From NCBI GenBank assembly GCA_965223405.1, contig CBDCWO010000006.1, forward strand, positions 5,890,001 through 5,954,000: a DNA stretch of 64,000 nt, in the 5' to 3' direction. Source of the stretch: CBDCWO01 sp965223405 (GTDB lineage: Bacteria > Bacteroidota > Bacteroidia > Chitinophagales > Saprospiraceae). Each line of letters starts with the position of its first letter. The stretch's first letter is position 1. The position numbers and the translations under genes are program-made. The notes below the pieces were generated by a model. The model was not told the DNA's origin, searched no databases, and saw only the letters and a program-made list of their open reading frames with translations. Shown one piece after another: positions 45,881 to 54,772 of the stretch.

Positions 45881-47341
45881 TCAATAATAGACTTTCTTCT
45901 TCGTATCAAAATTCGGATTTGGAGAAGGAAGTTTTGCATTTACTTTATTTTGCCAGGATGTAAGTCTTTTGTTTAGGGCTTTCGCCTTTTTCGGGATAAC
46001 TGAGGCTAAATCCTTGCTTTCGCTTAGGTCTGCCTGAAGATTATACAATTCGATTTTGTTGGTTCCGAAAAAACGAATAAGCTTATAATCGCCCTTTCGG
46101 ATCGCGGCTCCCGGCGTCCCTCCTTGATTGCCATAATGTGGATAATGCCAATACAAAGCTTTCCTCTTTAAAGGCTTCCCTTTTTCCAATAGCGGTACCA
46201 AACTTACACCATCTGCATGTTGTTTCGGTTTGCGCTTTATTGCAGCCATGTCTAATATGGTTGGGTAAAAATCAGTACTGATGACCGGCGCATGTTCCAC
46301 CCTACCGCTTTGTGCGACTCCAGGCCATTTGATAATCATGGGCTCTCTGATCCCTCCTTCATAGAGCCAACCTTTTCCGGCTCGCAAAGGTAAATTGCTG
46401 GTTGGATGACCCTCAGAGGTAGATAACCCTCCATTGTCAGACATAAAAAAGACAACTGTGTTCCTATCTAAATTTAGTTCTTTCAGTTTTTCTAAAACTT
46501 TACCAACAGCCTGATCCATTGCTTCAACCATTGCTGCATAAATGGAATGTTCCTGTACGAGTCGAAGTTTTCGTTTTCCCTCATTACCCCAAATCGTCGA
46601 TTGTAAATTTATGTTTGCTCTTTTGTTCTCATACTTTTGGACTAAATCAGGTCGCCCGATCAAAGGAGTATGAACCGAGTAAAATGATAAATAGGCTAAA
46701 AAAGGTCTGTTTTTATTGTTTTCGATAAACTTTGCAGTTTCCTCGGCAAGTCGATCTGGTAAGTGTTCACCCTCCGGTCCGTCGTCTAATCGTGGGTTAC
46801 CATAAGGAGAAAAATATTTCTTACCACCATAGGGCCCTCCCCTACTCCAACCTCCTTTATTTATATCAAATCCCTGTTCTTCCGGCCAATACCCTTCATT
46901 TCCTAAATGCCATTTGCCGGCAAAAAAAGTGGCATACCCATTATCTTTTAAAGTTTCCGCTATAGTCACCTCTGATAGAGGTAGCCGGTCGGTGTAATTA
47001 GCAGGTAGAAGTGGGGTGTTTCGCTTCCACTTTTCTGGTTGTGCGGCACCAAAATAATCCGTAGTCGCTATCCGGGCTGGATATTTACCAGTCATTATAC
47101 TCGCTCTGGTTGGACTACACACCGGACAAGCTGCATATCCGTTGGTAAAGCGAACCCCATCACTTGCAAGTTGATCAATATGGGGTGTCTCGTAAAATGT
47201 TTCAGGATTGTTGCACCCTATGTCCATATAGCCTAAGTCATCTACTAAAATGAATAAGAAGTTAGGTGGTGTCTGCGATTGAGTAAATGACCAGGAAGCC
47301 AAAATTAGCAAGAGATTGAATAATATGAGTTTTCGAGTCAT
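45881..47341 (-). CDS. Type I sulfatase (S1), secreted
   Basis: 486 residues from ATG at 47341 (MTRKLILFNLLLIL, a signal peptide ending near TQSQ). A longer frame from 47461 has no signal and is not favoured. VDD at 33-35. Formylglycine motif CSPTR with Cys75. GKWHLGN, MSDNGG and a C-terminal domain typical of S1 are present. It lies 123 bases after the stop of the preceding sulfatase (47465). Confidence 0.92.
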   Translation of the reverse strand: MTRKLILFNLLLILASWSFTQSQTPPNFLFILVDDLGYMDIGCNNPETFYETPHIDQLASDGVRFTNGYAACPVCSPTRASIMTGKYPARIATTDYFGAAQPEKWKRNTPLLPANYTDRLPLSEVTIAETLKDNGYATFFAGKWHLGNEGYWPEEQGFDINKGGWSRGGPYGGKKYFSPYGNPRLDDGPEGEHLPDRLAEETAKFIENNKNRPFLAYLSFYSVHTPLIGRPDLVQKYENKRANINLQSTIWGNEGKRKLRLVQEHSIYAAMVEAMDQAVGKVLEKLKELNLDRNTVVFFMSDNGGLSTSEGHPTSNLPLRAGKGWLYEGGIREPMIIKWPGVAQSGRVEHAPVISTDFYPTILDMAAIKRKPKQHADGVSLVPLLEKGKPLKRKALYWHYPHYGNQGGTPGAAIRKGDYKLIRFFGTNKIELYNLQADLSESKDLASVIPKKAKALNKRLTSWQNKVNAKLPSPNPNFDTKKKVYY

Positions 47342-47464
47342 AATTTTTGTAATTCTAAATATTGAACAAAACAGATTTTTATTATCACGCCAATGACGCC
47401 TAAAATATGGATTCATTGGCTGGTAACCTAATGTAGACAGAAACGTTCTTTCTCCATTCAATCA

Positions 47465-48919
47465 TTATTGCAATTTTGGCATAGAATTCCACCATCCCAA
47501 TACCTCTGACATCATATGGGTGGTTATCTTTGGATTTGATTCGGCTAAATTAGTAGTTTCTCCCGGGTCCGACGTTATATTATAAAGCTCCGGTCGACTT
47601 CCATCATAATCACACAGCAATTTCCATTTCCCATGGCGCATGGCAAGATCCGGTAGGTTATCAAAGCCGTAAAAGTTCTTTCGGTCGGGAGGGCGGCTAA
47701 AATAAATCGGCGCTTGGCGAGATGAATCAGATTCTCCTAAGATGGTACTGATGACATTTTCTCCATCGTAATTTTGCATGTCCAAAATTCTGATTCCTGT
47801 AAATTCCAATAATGAGGGTACTAGGTCAATAGCCGAAAAAATCGAAATTTTATTCCGAGTCCCTGCTACTTTCTTCTTGATGTACCCAGGTCCCCACACC
47901 ACTAGTGAAGACCGGATGCCTCCTTCGTACAGATGGGTCTTAAATCCTTTTAACCGACCTGAACTTCCTGCACCCTTTTCCGGGCCATTATCCGAACATA
48001 TCAGAACTAAAGTATTGTTGCACAACTTTTTATTAGACTTAATGTAATGAAAAAGTTTACCAAATTGGGCATCCATAGCTTCCAACACGGCCAGGTATAA
48101 TCCTCTTTTACCCTTTTCTTTGGCCAGGCCGTATTCCGCATAGGGTGGCCAAAAAGGGCTGTGAACATCATCAGGCCAAAGGTTCACATAAAATGGATTT
48201 CCCTCCTTATGGGCTTTGTCCATAAAAGTGATGGCCGCGTCGATAAAGCCGGTAGTTATTTCCGATCTCTGCATCCAGGTAACCGGTCCTCCCAAAATTT
48301 CCGCTTTTTCCCATATTCGACCAACTTTCCCGTGTTCATCTTTGGTGAGCGGAAGTAATTTGGCTCCCATACCTTCGAAGTTAGTGAGCGCTTCATCAAA
48401 ACCGTATGTAGTGATTTCAGGAGCATGGGTTACATCTCTTTGTCCCCCCATATGCCATTTCCCAAAATGACCGGTAGCATAACCCTCTTTTTTAAGACTT
48501 TGAGCCAGCATCGGTGCAGCAGGATCCAGCCAGTCCGCCATTCCTCGATCCTGATTGTTTGCATGATGTGCCAAATAGGAAGTAATATGCCATCTTTGTG
48601 GATAGGTACCGGTCGAAATCGCCACTCGGGAGGGAGAGCAAATAGGTGCGTTCACATAAAACTGCTCAAAGCGAATACCTTCGGAGGCCAATCTATCGAT
48701 ATTTGGTGTTTGTGCATCTGTATTGCCGAAGCAGGAAAAATCAGCCCAGCCCATATCATCTATAAAAATCAAAATAACATTAGGACTTTGCCCAGGATGA
48801 TTCAAAGAACAATTGATTAGTCCCAATAACCAAACTCCAATAAGACAAATCTTCCATAAACCAGAAGAACTTCCTTTGTGTAGAAATGGGATAACATGAA
48901 AATCATCTTTCCTACCCAT
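47465..48919 (-). CDS. Type I sulfatase (S1), lipoprotein, CSPSR motif
   Basis: 484 residues. A polar N-terminus of about 20 residues precedes a hydrophobic segment ending LINC (Cys37), a possible lipobox; the start is therefore slightly uncertain. IDDM at 53-56. Formylglycine motif CSPSR with Cys94. GKWHMGG and SDNGPEKGAG are present. It follows the amidohydrolase gene by 18 bases, so the two are likely transcribed together. Confidence 0.9.
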   Translation of the reverse strand: MGRKDDFHVIPFLHKGSSSGLWKICLIGVWLLGLINCSLNHPGQSPNVILIFIDDMGWADFSCFGNTDAQTPNIDRLASEGIRFEQFYVNAPICSPSRVAISTGTYPQRWHITSYLAHHANNQDRGMADWLDPAAPMLAQSLKKEGYATGHFGKWHMGGQRDVTHAPEITTYGFDEALTNFEGMGAKLLPLTKDEHGKVGRIWEKAEILGGPVTWMQRSEITTGFIDAAITFMDKAHKEGNPFYVNLWPDDVHSPFWPPYAEYGLAKEKGKRGLYLAVLEAMDAQFGKLFHYIKSNKKLCNNTLVLICSDNGPEKGAGSSGRLKGFKTHLYEGGIRSSLVVWGPGYIKKKVAGTRNKISIFSAIDLVPSLLEFTGIRILDMQNYDGENVISTILGESDSSRQAPIYFSRPPDRKNFYGFDNLPDLAMRHGKWKLLCDYDGSRPELYNITSDPGETTNLAESNPKITTHMMSEVLGWWNSMPKLQ

Positions 48920-48937
48920 TACAATTGGTTAATTTGT

Positions 48938-50533
48938 TCAAGGTTTGTCGGCATTTTTGGCTTTTTTGACCATTTCTTCTACATCTTTAAGCAGTTGTTT
49001 CGCATCGTAAACAATTCCATCTTTTATGGTGTATTTCACTCCACCTACTTTTTCCAGTTTTCCAGTATGATCATTTAAGCGGAGAAATCCTGTGCCGTAC
49101 AGGACTTTCAAATTTGCTATAGGATTTTCTTCTACAATGGCAATATCTGCCAATAAACCTGGGCGCAATACACCAAATTCAATCGGTTTTCCTTTTGGAT
49201 CGAAAATAGCTTGAGCTGCATGCATGGTAGCCCCACGAATGACCTCTAGCGGATGGAATCCGGCTTCCTGTAATAATTCCATTTCCTCGATGTACCCAAA
49301 TCCCCATAAATTATAGATAAACGAAGCATCATCACTCACCGTAACCCGTCCACCCGCATTTTTGTAATCATTCAAAAAGGACATCCATACTCGATAAAAG
49401 TTTTTCCAGGCGACTTCATCCCAGGTAGTCCAGTTAAAAAAATAGGATCCATGGCTGGTGCGACTTGGGTAATAAAATCGATGTAATGAAGGTAAGGTGT
49501 ATTTTTCATGCCAAACGGCATTGCGTTCCCGCATTACATCCCTACTGGCAAGATATGCAGTCATCGTAGGATCAATGACAAAATCCAATTCTAAAAATTC
49601 TTTGATCAATGCGTTCCATTCAGGGCTTCCTCGATCATGAATTTTATTCCAATTGTATGCAACCTGGCTAAAACGATCTTGTTCATCGTTGTAATTAAAC
49701 TCCGGAGTCCAGTGTTGGATACTTTCGTTTTTATAAAGAGCTTCGAACAATCCGTAATAATGAGTCATATTGTCCAATCCCATGCGGGCCAGATCCAATG
49801 CGTTGGTTTCACCAACCATAGTTTGTGCAATATGGGCCACTGATCCCATTTTATGTTTATGCGCCTCATCAATGGCTGCTTGCAAAGTAGCTGGATCATG
49901 GCTGAAAAATTTTAGTCCTTCAACTCCCCTATCCGCAGCCCAACGAATCCATTCTATTGCCTTCTCCGGAGTATTGACTACACCGCCTTGCCAATCTTCC
50001 CCCGTTCCCATGACATGATAAGCAAAAATGCGCGGCGCAACAATTTGATTATCGGCACTTCTTTGCTTTTCGCTCTGGGTCCAATTAACATTACCTGCCG
50101 GCACTCCGCGGATGGTCGTTATACCATGACCCATCCAAAGTTTATATGGATAGGTCGCATTCGGAGACTTTTTTGCACCGCCAACGTGTGCATGTAAATT
50201 GATGAACCCAGGCATGGCGTAATGTCCGGTAGCATCAATTTCTTTAGTGGCCCCTTTAGGCCTTTTGGATTCATCGATTGGTATGTGTGGCACACCTACA
50301 TTTACTATTTTGACTATTCTGTTTCCTTCAATCACAATATCCATAGGTCCACGGGGAGGAGCACCCGTTCCATCTATGACATTAACCCCTCTGATAATCA
50401 ATCTTTCAAAAGGCCCTTCACCTTCATCCTTTGCGCGATCAGGCGCTGGTTGAAGTACTGTTCCTTGCGTATACATATTGCTGATAAGGAACATAAAGAT
50501 GAGGCTCAATAACAGCCGGATTTTATAAAACAT
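48938..50533 (-). CDS. Secreted amidohydrolase-family protein
   Basis: 531 residues with a signal peptide ending about residue 23. The metal site has HAH (His114 and His116 in INLHAHVGG), later His in VAHIAQT and NMTHYYG, and an Asp in VSDDAS. This is the imidazolonepropionase/dihydroorotase-like amidohydrolase fold. Members cleave cyclic amides, esters or dipeptides. Secreted copies are frequent in Bacteroidota. It is the first gene of a minus-strand pair with a sulfatase. Substrate unknown. Confidence 0.87.
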   Translation of the reverse strand: MFYKIRLLLSLIFMFLISNMYTQGTVLQPAPDRAKDEGEGPFERLIIRGVNVIDGTGAPPRGPMDIVIEGNRIVKIVNVGVPHIPIDESKRPKGATKEIDATGHYAMPGFINLHAHVGGAKKSPNATYPYKLWMGHGITTIRGVPAGNVNWTQSEKQRSADNQIVAPRIFAYHVMGTGEDWQGGVVNTPEKAIEWIRWAADRGVEGLKFFSHDPATLQAAIDEAHKHKMGSVAHIAQTMVGETNALDLARMGLDNMTHYYGLFEALYKNESIQHWTPEFNYNDEQDRFSQVAYNWNKIHDRGSPEWNALIKEFLELDFVIDPTMTAYLASRDVMRERNAVWHEKYTLPSLHRFYYPSRTSHGSYFFNWTTWDEVAWKNFYRVWMSFLNDYKNAGGRVTVSDDASFIYNLWGFGYIEEMELLQEAGFHPLEVIRGATMHAAQAIFDPKGKPIEFGVLRPGLLADIAIVEENPIANLKVLYGTGFLRLNDHTGKLEKVGGVKYTIKDGIVYDAKQLLKDVEEMVKKAKNADKP

Positions 50534-51105
50534 GTTATAAGGTTTTGCATAAAAATTACCAGTAATGGAAGTTAAGGTAAAATCTTAAGCTTCAAAAATT
50601 ATTCGCATTACAATGCAATCAATTGACTGTAATTTTAATCTTGAAAAATTGGGTTCTGAGTAACATTCATCCAAAACCATGAATTCGTGTCTTAAGTATT
50701 AATTAGATGATCCAAGTTACAGGTTCATAATAACGAATTCCTAAATAAATACCCAGGCATTCCAGGTATTTGGGCTTACACACAAAGCGATAAACCCATT
50801 TTGCTCTATTGTCCACGTTTTGTCCCCTTTAGGATTTTGGATAAACCAACGATTCAGACCAAATTTACTCCTGACAAATTAAACACTCTGGCAAGTTTCG
50901 TGCATACGCAATTTTACACTAGAGGTTTAAGAACAAAATAATAAGAGGTTATAACTCGATCTTTTTCCCAATATCATCGTTGAAAAGCCTCGACGTAACT
51001 ATGGTTATGCCTACGTTTTTCAACTTGATCTTAGAAAAAGTCTACATCGTTCTAACCTCACATTACTTCGTTCTTAAACCTCTAGGCAATGAATCCCATA
51101 GATAA
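50534..51105. other. Intergenic region holding a palindromic element
   Basis: About 572 bases between the divergent amidohydrolase and the plus-strand 65-residue ORF. A long palindrome lies at 50919-51085 (annotated separately). The rest is AT-rich without clear genes. It must contain the promoters of both transcription units. Confidence 0.5.
50919..51085. repeat. Palindromic element with 16-bp terminal inverted repeats
   Basis: CTAGAGGTTTAAGAAC (50919-50934) is the perfect reverse complement of 51070-51085. The inner arms pair imperfectly, and the centre GTAACTATGGTTATG is nearly self-complementary and matches the centre of the element at 42463-42626. The element (167 bases) ends about 20 bases before the start of the 65-residue ORF. 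Confidence 0.75.
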
Positions 51106-51303
51106 ATGGAAAAAGAAAATAATAAAGGGATAAGTGATCAGGAATTTGAGCAACTTTTAAAGATATATCTGGATAACCTGGTCAGTTACAATCGGAATTT
51201 ACGGGAATTGCAATCTGAAATAAAGGAAGATCACAATAGCCTGCAGAGAAAATTGCATGACTTGTATTCCATCTTGTTGAAAGCAATAAATTCTGAACAA
51301 TAA
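51106..51303 (+). CDS. Small hypothetical protein, 65 residues
   Basis: A polar, helix-forming protein (IYLDNLVSYNRNLRELQSEIKEDHN) likely to form a coiled coil. Stops 22 bases before the regulator at 51326 and on the same strand, so the two are probably transcribed together. No family. It could modulate the regulator or be a separate small protein. A full-length frame with ATG makes it a fair call. Confidence 0.5.
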   Translation: MEKENNKGISDQEFEQLLKIYLDNLVSYNRNLRELQSEIKEDHNSLQRKLHDLYSILLKAINSEQ

Positions 51304-51325
51304 TTGCCTTAACATTTTTATTATA

Positions 51326-53251
51326 ATGAAGTCGTTTAATAACTTCAAAAACCATTACGCAAATACTATGAAATTTAATGCTTTATTGTGCATCGGATTG
51401 GTGCTATCTATTGGTTTTACTTCACATGGACAAAATCCAAAAGCCGATAGTCTAAAGGTAGAATTGCAGAAATCAATCAACCTGAAGGACAGTATTAAAT
51501 TATTGCATCAATTACATGGTGCCCTGGTCAACAGTCATCCGGATTCTGCCTTTAGGTTCTCTAAGACTGCTTTTGAATCGTCTCAGTTACTGAATGATCC
51601 CAAACTGCATGGTCAGAGCTATTTTAATATGGGTCATGTGCTGTTTGTTACCGGTCAGTTAGATGAGTTTAAAGCCTTATTATTAGAAGCGATACCGTAT
51701 TTGGTCCAAACCGGTCAAGGTGAACGAATAGCGGGCATTTACAGAAATTTGGCCGTTTATGGAGAAGTGACCGGTCAGCCTGATTCCTCGCTTTTTTACC
51801 TGGATAAATGTTTGCATACATTACAAATGTATCCGGATAGTTCTATCCTTGGCGATGCTTATCTATCTAAAGGGTTTGCTTACCGGGTGAAGGGATTTCA
51901 AAACTTGTCCATCGAAAGTCTTCTCAACGCTTTGAGAATATTTGAAAAAGTAGGTACCCCAAACCAAAATGCCTATGCGTTTTTGAATTTGGGAATTTCA
52001 TATGCTCTTTCCGAGAGAAAAGAAAAGGCAATCGAAGCCTCAGTAAAAGCCGGAAAGTTGTTCTTGCAGGAGAATAATCTCAGAGCCTATGCCCAGATCA
52101 AAAATAATCTGGGGCACCTCTACGGAGAAATGGACCATGTTGAAAAATCCGGAATCGCACACCGGGAAAGTATCCAATATTCAAAACAAACTCAGCAGTT
52201 GGATGTCCTGGCCAATAATTATTGGAATCTGTCCAGGCTTAATTTTCGGCAAAATAGAATGGATTCGGCCATATATTGGTTGTCATTAACCGAGGAAACT
52301 GCTGAAAAAATTCGGGATAGCTTTCTTCTTGGTGGTGTTCACCGATATCGATCACAAGTGGCTCTCAAAAATAACAATTCTCGTTCCACTCGAATAGAAT
52401 TGACTTCTAGTCTGGTTTATTTAAAGGAATATTATGATCCCTTGTATACAGAAGAAGCGCATCAAGAGTTATCGGAAATTTATGAACAGTTAGGTAATTA
52501 TGAGCAAGCATTGGTGCATTGGAAAATGGCCAATTCCATCAAGGACAGTTTATATACCACCAAACGTGATCAGCAAATTGAAGAATTAAGTCTCATTTAT
52601 GAAACAGAAAAGAAAGATGCTGAAATTTTGCTGTTGAACAAATCTAATGAATTGGTAAAAGCAAAGAACAAATCACTATGGATCGGTCTTGGATTATTGG
52701 TTTTATTAGGTGGTTTTATTGTTTATCACCTGGTCCAAAAACGTAAAAGAGAGCAAAAAATCCTAATCCAGGAAAACAAAATTGAAATAGAAAAGCGAAG
52801 AGTTATCGAAAAAGAATTAGAATACAAGAAAAGGGAATTGACGGCCAAAGCCTTGCAACTGGCCCGGAAGAATGAATTTCTTAATCAATTAGGAAGCGAA
52901 GTAAAAGAACTTCATTCCCAATTGGATGTCACTGTAAACAAAACCAGTAATCGCATAAGTAGGATGATACAAAGAGCTACGGAAAGTTCATCAGAATGGG
53001 AGGACTTCGCGAAACAATTCAGTAGTATTCATCAAAGCTTTATTGATACATTGATTAAAAGACATGGGTCTTTATCTAAGACTGATTTACGTATATCTTC
53101 TCTGATTAAAATGAACTTGACATCCAAGGATATTGCAAGTGTACTCAATATCTCATCTGAAGGAATAAAAAAAGCGCGTTACAGACTAAGGAAGAAATTG
53201 GATTTGAAATCTGATGTAGGATTACAGGAGTATTTGTTAAGTATAGAATGA
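51326..53251 (+). CDS. TPR-containing membrane transcriptional regulator with LuxR-like HTH
   Basis: 641 residues from ATG at 51326; ATG at residue 15 (51368) gives the signal peptide MKFNALLCIGLVLSIGF and is likely the real start. Residues about 35-420 carry TPR repeats (periplasmic), a membrane segment lies at about 449-470 (WIGLGLLVLLGGFIVYHLV), a coiled coil follows, and the C-terminus has a LuxR-like HTH (TDLRISSLIKMNLTSKDIAS) ending near the last residue. This layout is common in Bacteroidota regulators of catabolic genes. It is the only clear regulator beside the sulfatase blocks and may sense a glycan product. Targets unknown. Confidence 0.88.
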   Translation: MKSFNNFKNHYANTMKFNALLCIGLVLSIGFTSHGQNPKADSLKVELQKSINLKDSIKLLHQLHGALVNSHPDSAFRFSKTAFESSQLLNDPKLHGQSYFNMGHVLFVTGQLDEFKALLLEAIPYLVQTGQGERIAGIYRNLAVYGEVTGQPDSSLFYLDKCLHTLQMYPDSSILGDAYLSKGFAYRVKGFQNLSIESLLNALRIFEKVGTPNQNAYAFLNLGISYALSERKEKAIEASVKAGKLFLQENNLRAYAQIKNNLGHLYGEMDHVEKSGIAHRESIQYSKQTQQLDVLANNYWNLSRLNFRQNRMDSAIYWLSLTEETAEKIRDSFLLGGVHRYRSQVALKNNNSRSTRIELTSSLVYLKEYYDPLYTEEAHQELSEIYEQLGNYEQALVHWKMANSIKDSLYTTKRDQQIEELSLIYETEKKDAEILLLNKSNELVKAKNKSLWIGLGLLVLLGGFIVYHLVQKRKREQKILIQENKIEIEKRRVIEKELEYKKRELTAKALQLARKNEFLNQLGSEVKELHSQLDVTVNKTSNRISRMIQRATESSSEWEDFAKQFSSIHQSFIDTLIKRHGSLSKTDLRISSLIKMNLTSKDIASVLNISSEGIKKARYRLRKKLDLKSDVGLQEYLLSIE

Positions 53252-53285
53252 TTAGCCCTTCCAAAGCGTCGGATTTTGCAACAGC

Positions 53286-54590
53286 TTATTGTGTTAACCA
53301 TGCCAGGTTAAAACGATAGTGTAGTCGACTGCTGATAAGATGGATTACTCCATCCGGAGTTTGGGCAGCTGCCAGATATCCTGCATGTTCGGCACGATTA
53401 CGAGTAGCTGTAAATTCCTGAGTCCAGGCCCCACCGTTGAATCTTCCTGTGCCAGGAGTCAATAGTTTGCGAGTTGGCCAGGTTTTTCCTTCATCAAACG
53501 AGAGAGCAGCATACATCCCATGACCAGTGAATGATCTACCCTCCTGATCCTTAAAAATCATTCCCTGACTTTCTGGTTTATCCCGGTCAGCAGAAGTAAA
53601 TGAGACAAACAATATTGGTCCTTCCCGGAGCCGCTTCAGAATCAATCGCTGACCACCGCCAATAGGTGGAAAGATACTGGCTTTGTAGGTCCATGTTTTA
53701 CCTGTATCGACAGAAATACTAAGTGGCATCATACCGTCGACGGCCTGCCCCCTGCCAAACGCCATAAGATGACCATTTTTTAGCTCGACGATTCCTGCAT
53801 GAATCCCGCGAATATCACCCCCCGGATCCTTCCAGGTCAATCCGTCGTCCGTACTGATGTGAATCGCGGTAGGCCCTTCCATCCCCCAATATGCATCACA
53901 GGCTTGAATCAGGATGCCTGACCCGGTCATGAAGGTACCGGCAATGACTTGATGTCGCAAGGCATAAGCTTTACCGCTTGAGATCGGATGTGCTGCGGTC
54001 CAAGTTGTTCCATTGTCCGTGCTGGTCCGTAAAAGTAATGCAAGTTTAGCCCAACCGGTAGCCCCCTTCGGTGCCATACCGTTAAAGTGATAAATTATCC
54101 CATCTCCGTTATGAAAAATAGCAGAACCATGCATGTTGTGGTTTAATGCTTTAAAAAACTCGCTCGAGGGATCCCAACTCTCAGCTCCTGGTCTGAACCG
54201 GCTCGCCAAAACAGTAAGTTCCGTTCCTTGTTCCCTGCTTGTGGAATACCATATCGCCATCAGGTCACCATTTGGTAACCAGGTGATAGCCGGTTGATGA
54301 TTGTGCTTATAGAAGGGCTCCGATTTATCTCTAGGTGGCAAGACGAAGGGGATAGGATTTTTGAAAAGTGGTTTGGTCCTATCCGGTCCTTTCGACCAAT
54401 TGTATTGATCCTGTGACACACTCTGGGCCCAGAGTGGACTAACCTTTGGTGAAATGGGTACGGTGTTGACGACCTGACCGTTCTTTTCAACTACTGCAAA
54501 CCGGCGATAGGTACGCTTGGTATCCTGCCCTTGAACCTTCAAAGCACCTATGATTATGGTGATGAGCAACATTTGTATGGCTTTACTCAT
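53286..54590 (-). CDS. Asp-box (BNR) sialidase-like protein, secreted
   Basis: 434 residues with a signal peptide ending at about GQ (21-22). Four Asp boxes are visible: STDNGTTW (190-197), STDDGLTW (246-253), SVDTGKTW (293-300) and SFDEGKTW (364-371), indicating a six-bladed beta-propeller such as PF13088. The usual sialidase RIP/FRIP motif is not seen; an early HNHQPAITWLPNGDLMAIW segment may take that place. It could be an exo-sialidase or another propeller enzyme, including glycan lyases in algal-glycan loci. Last gene of the minus-strand run, 182 bases after GH127. Confidence 0.75.
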   Translation of the reverse strand: MSKAIQMLLITIIIGALKVQGQDTKRTYRRFAVVEKNGQVVNTVPISPKVSPLWAQSVSQDQYNWSKGPDRTKPLFKNPIPFVLPPRDKSEPFYKHNHQPAITWLPNGDLMAIWYSTSREQGTELTVLASRFRPGAESWDPSSEFFKALNHNMHGSAIFHNGDGIIYHFNGMAPKGATGWAKLALLLRTSTDNGTTWTAAHPISSGKAYALRHQVIAGTFMTGSGILIQACDAYWGMEGPTAIHISTDDGLTWKDPGGDIRGIHAGIVELKNGHLMAFGRGQAVDGMMPLSISVDTGKTWTYKASIFPPIGGGQRLILKRLREGPILFVSFTSADRDKPESQGMIFKDQEGRSFTGHGMYAALSFDEGKTWPTRKLLTPGTGRFNGGAWTQEFTATRNRAEHAGYLAAAQTPDGVIHLISSRLHYRFNLAWLTQ

Positions 54591-54772
54591 AATTTCTAAA
54601 TTTTATACTGCGCTGCGAGAATAAGAGTTTCGGGGTCAACATTTCTTATTTGATGCCTTCGCCAAATTCAAATGGTTGGTCTAAGTCTGTCGAACCGGCA
54701 CTCTATTCATCAGTCCATTAATTTATTAACCTCAGTGCTAAAATATTGATCCTTGCCAAACAACATAAGCGA

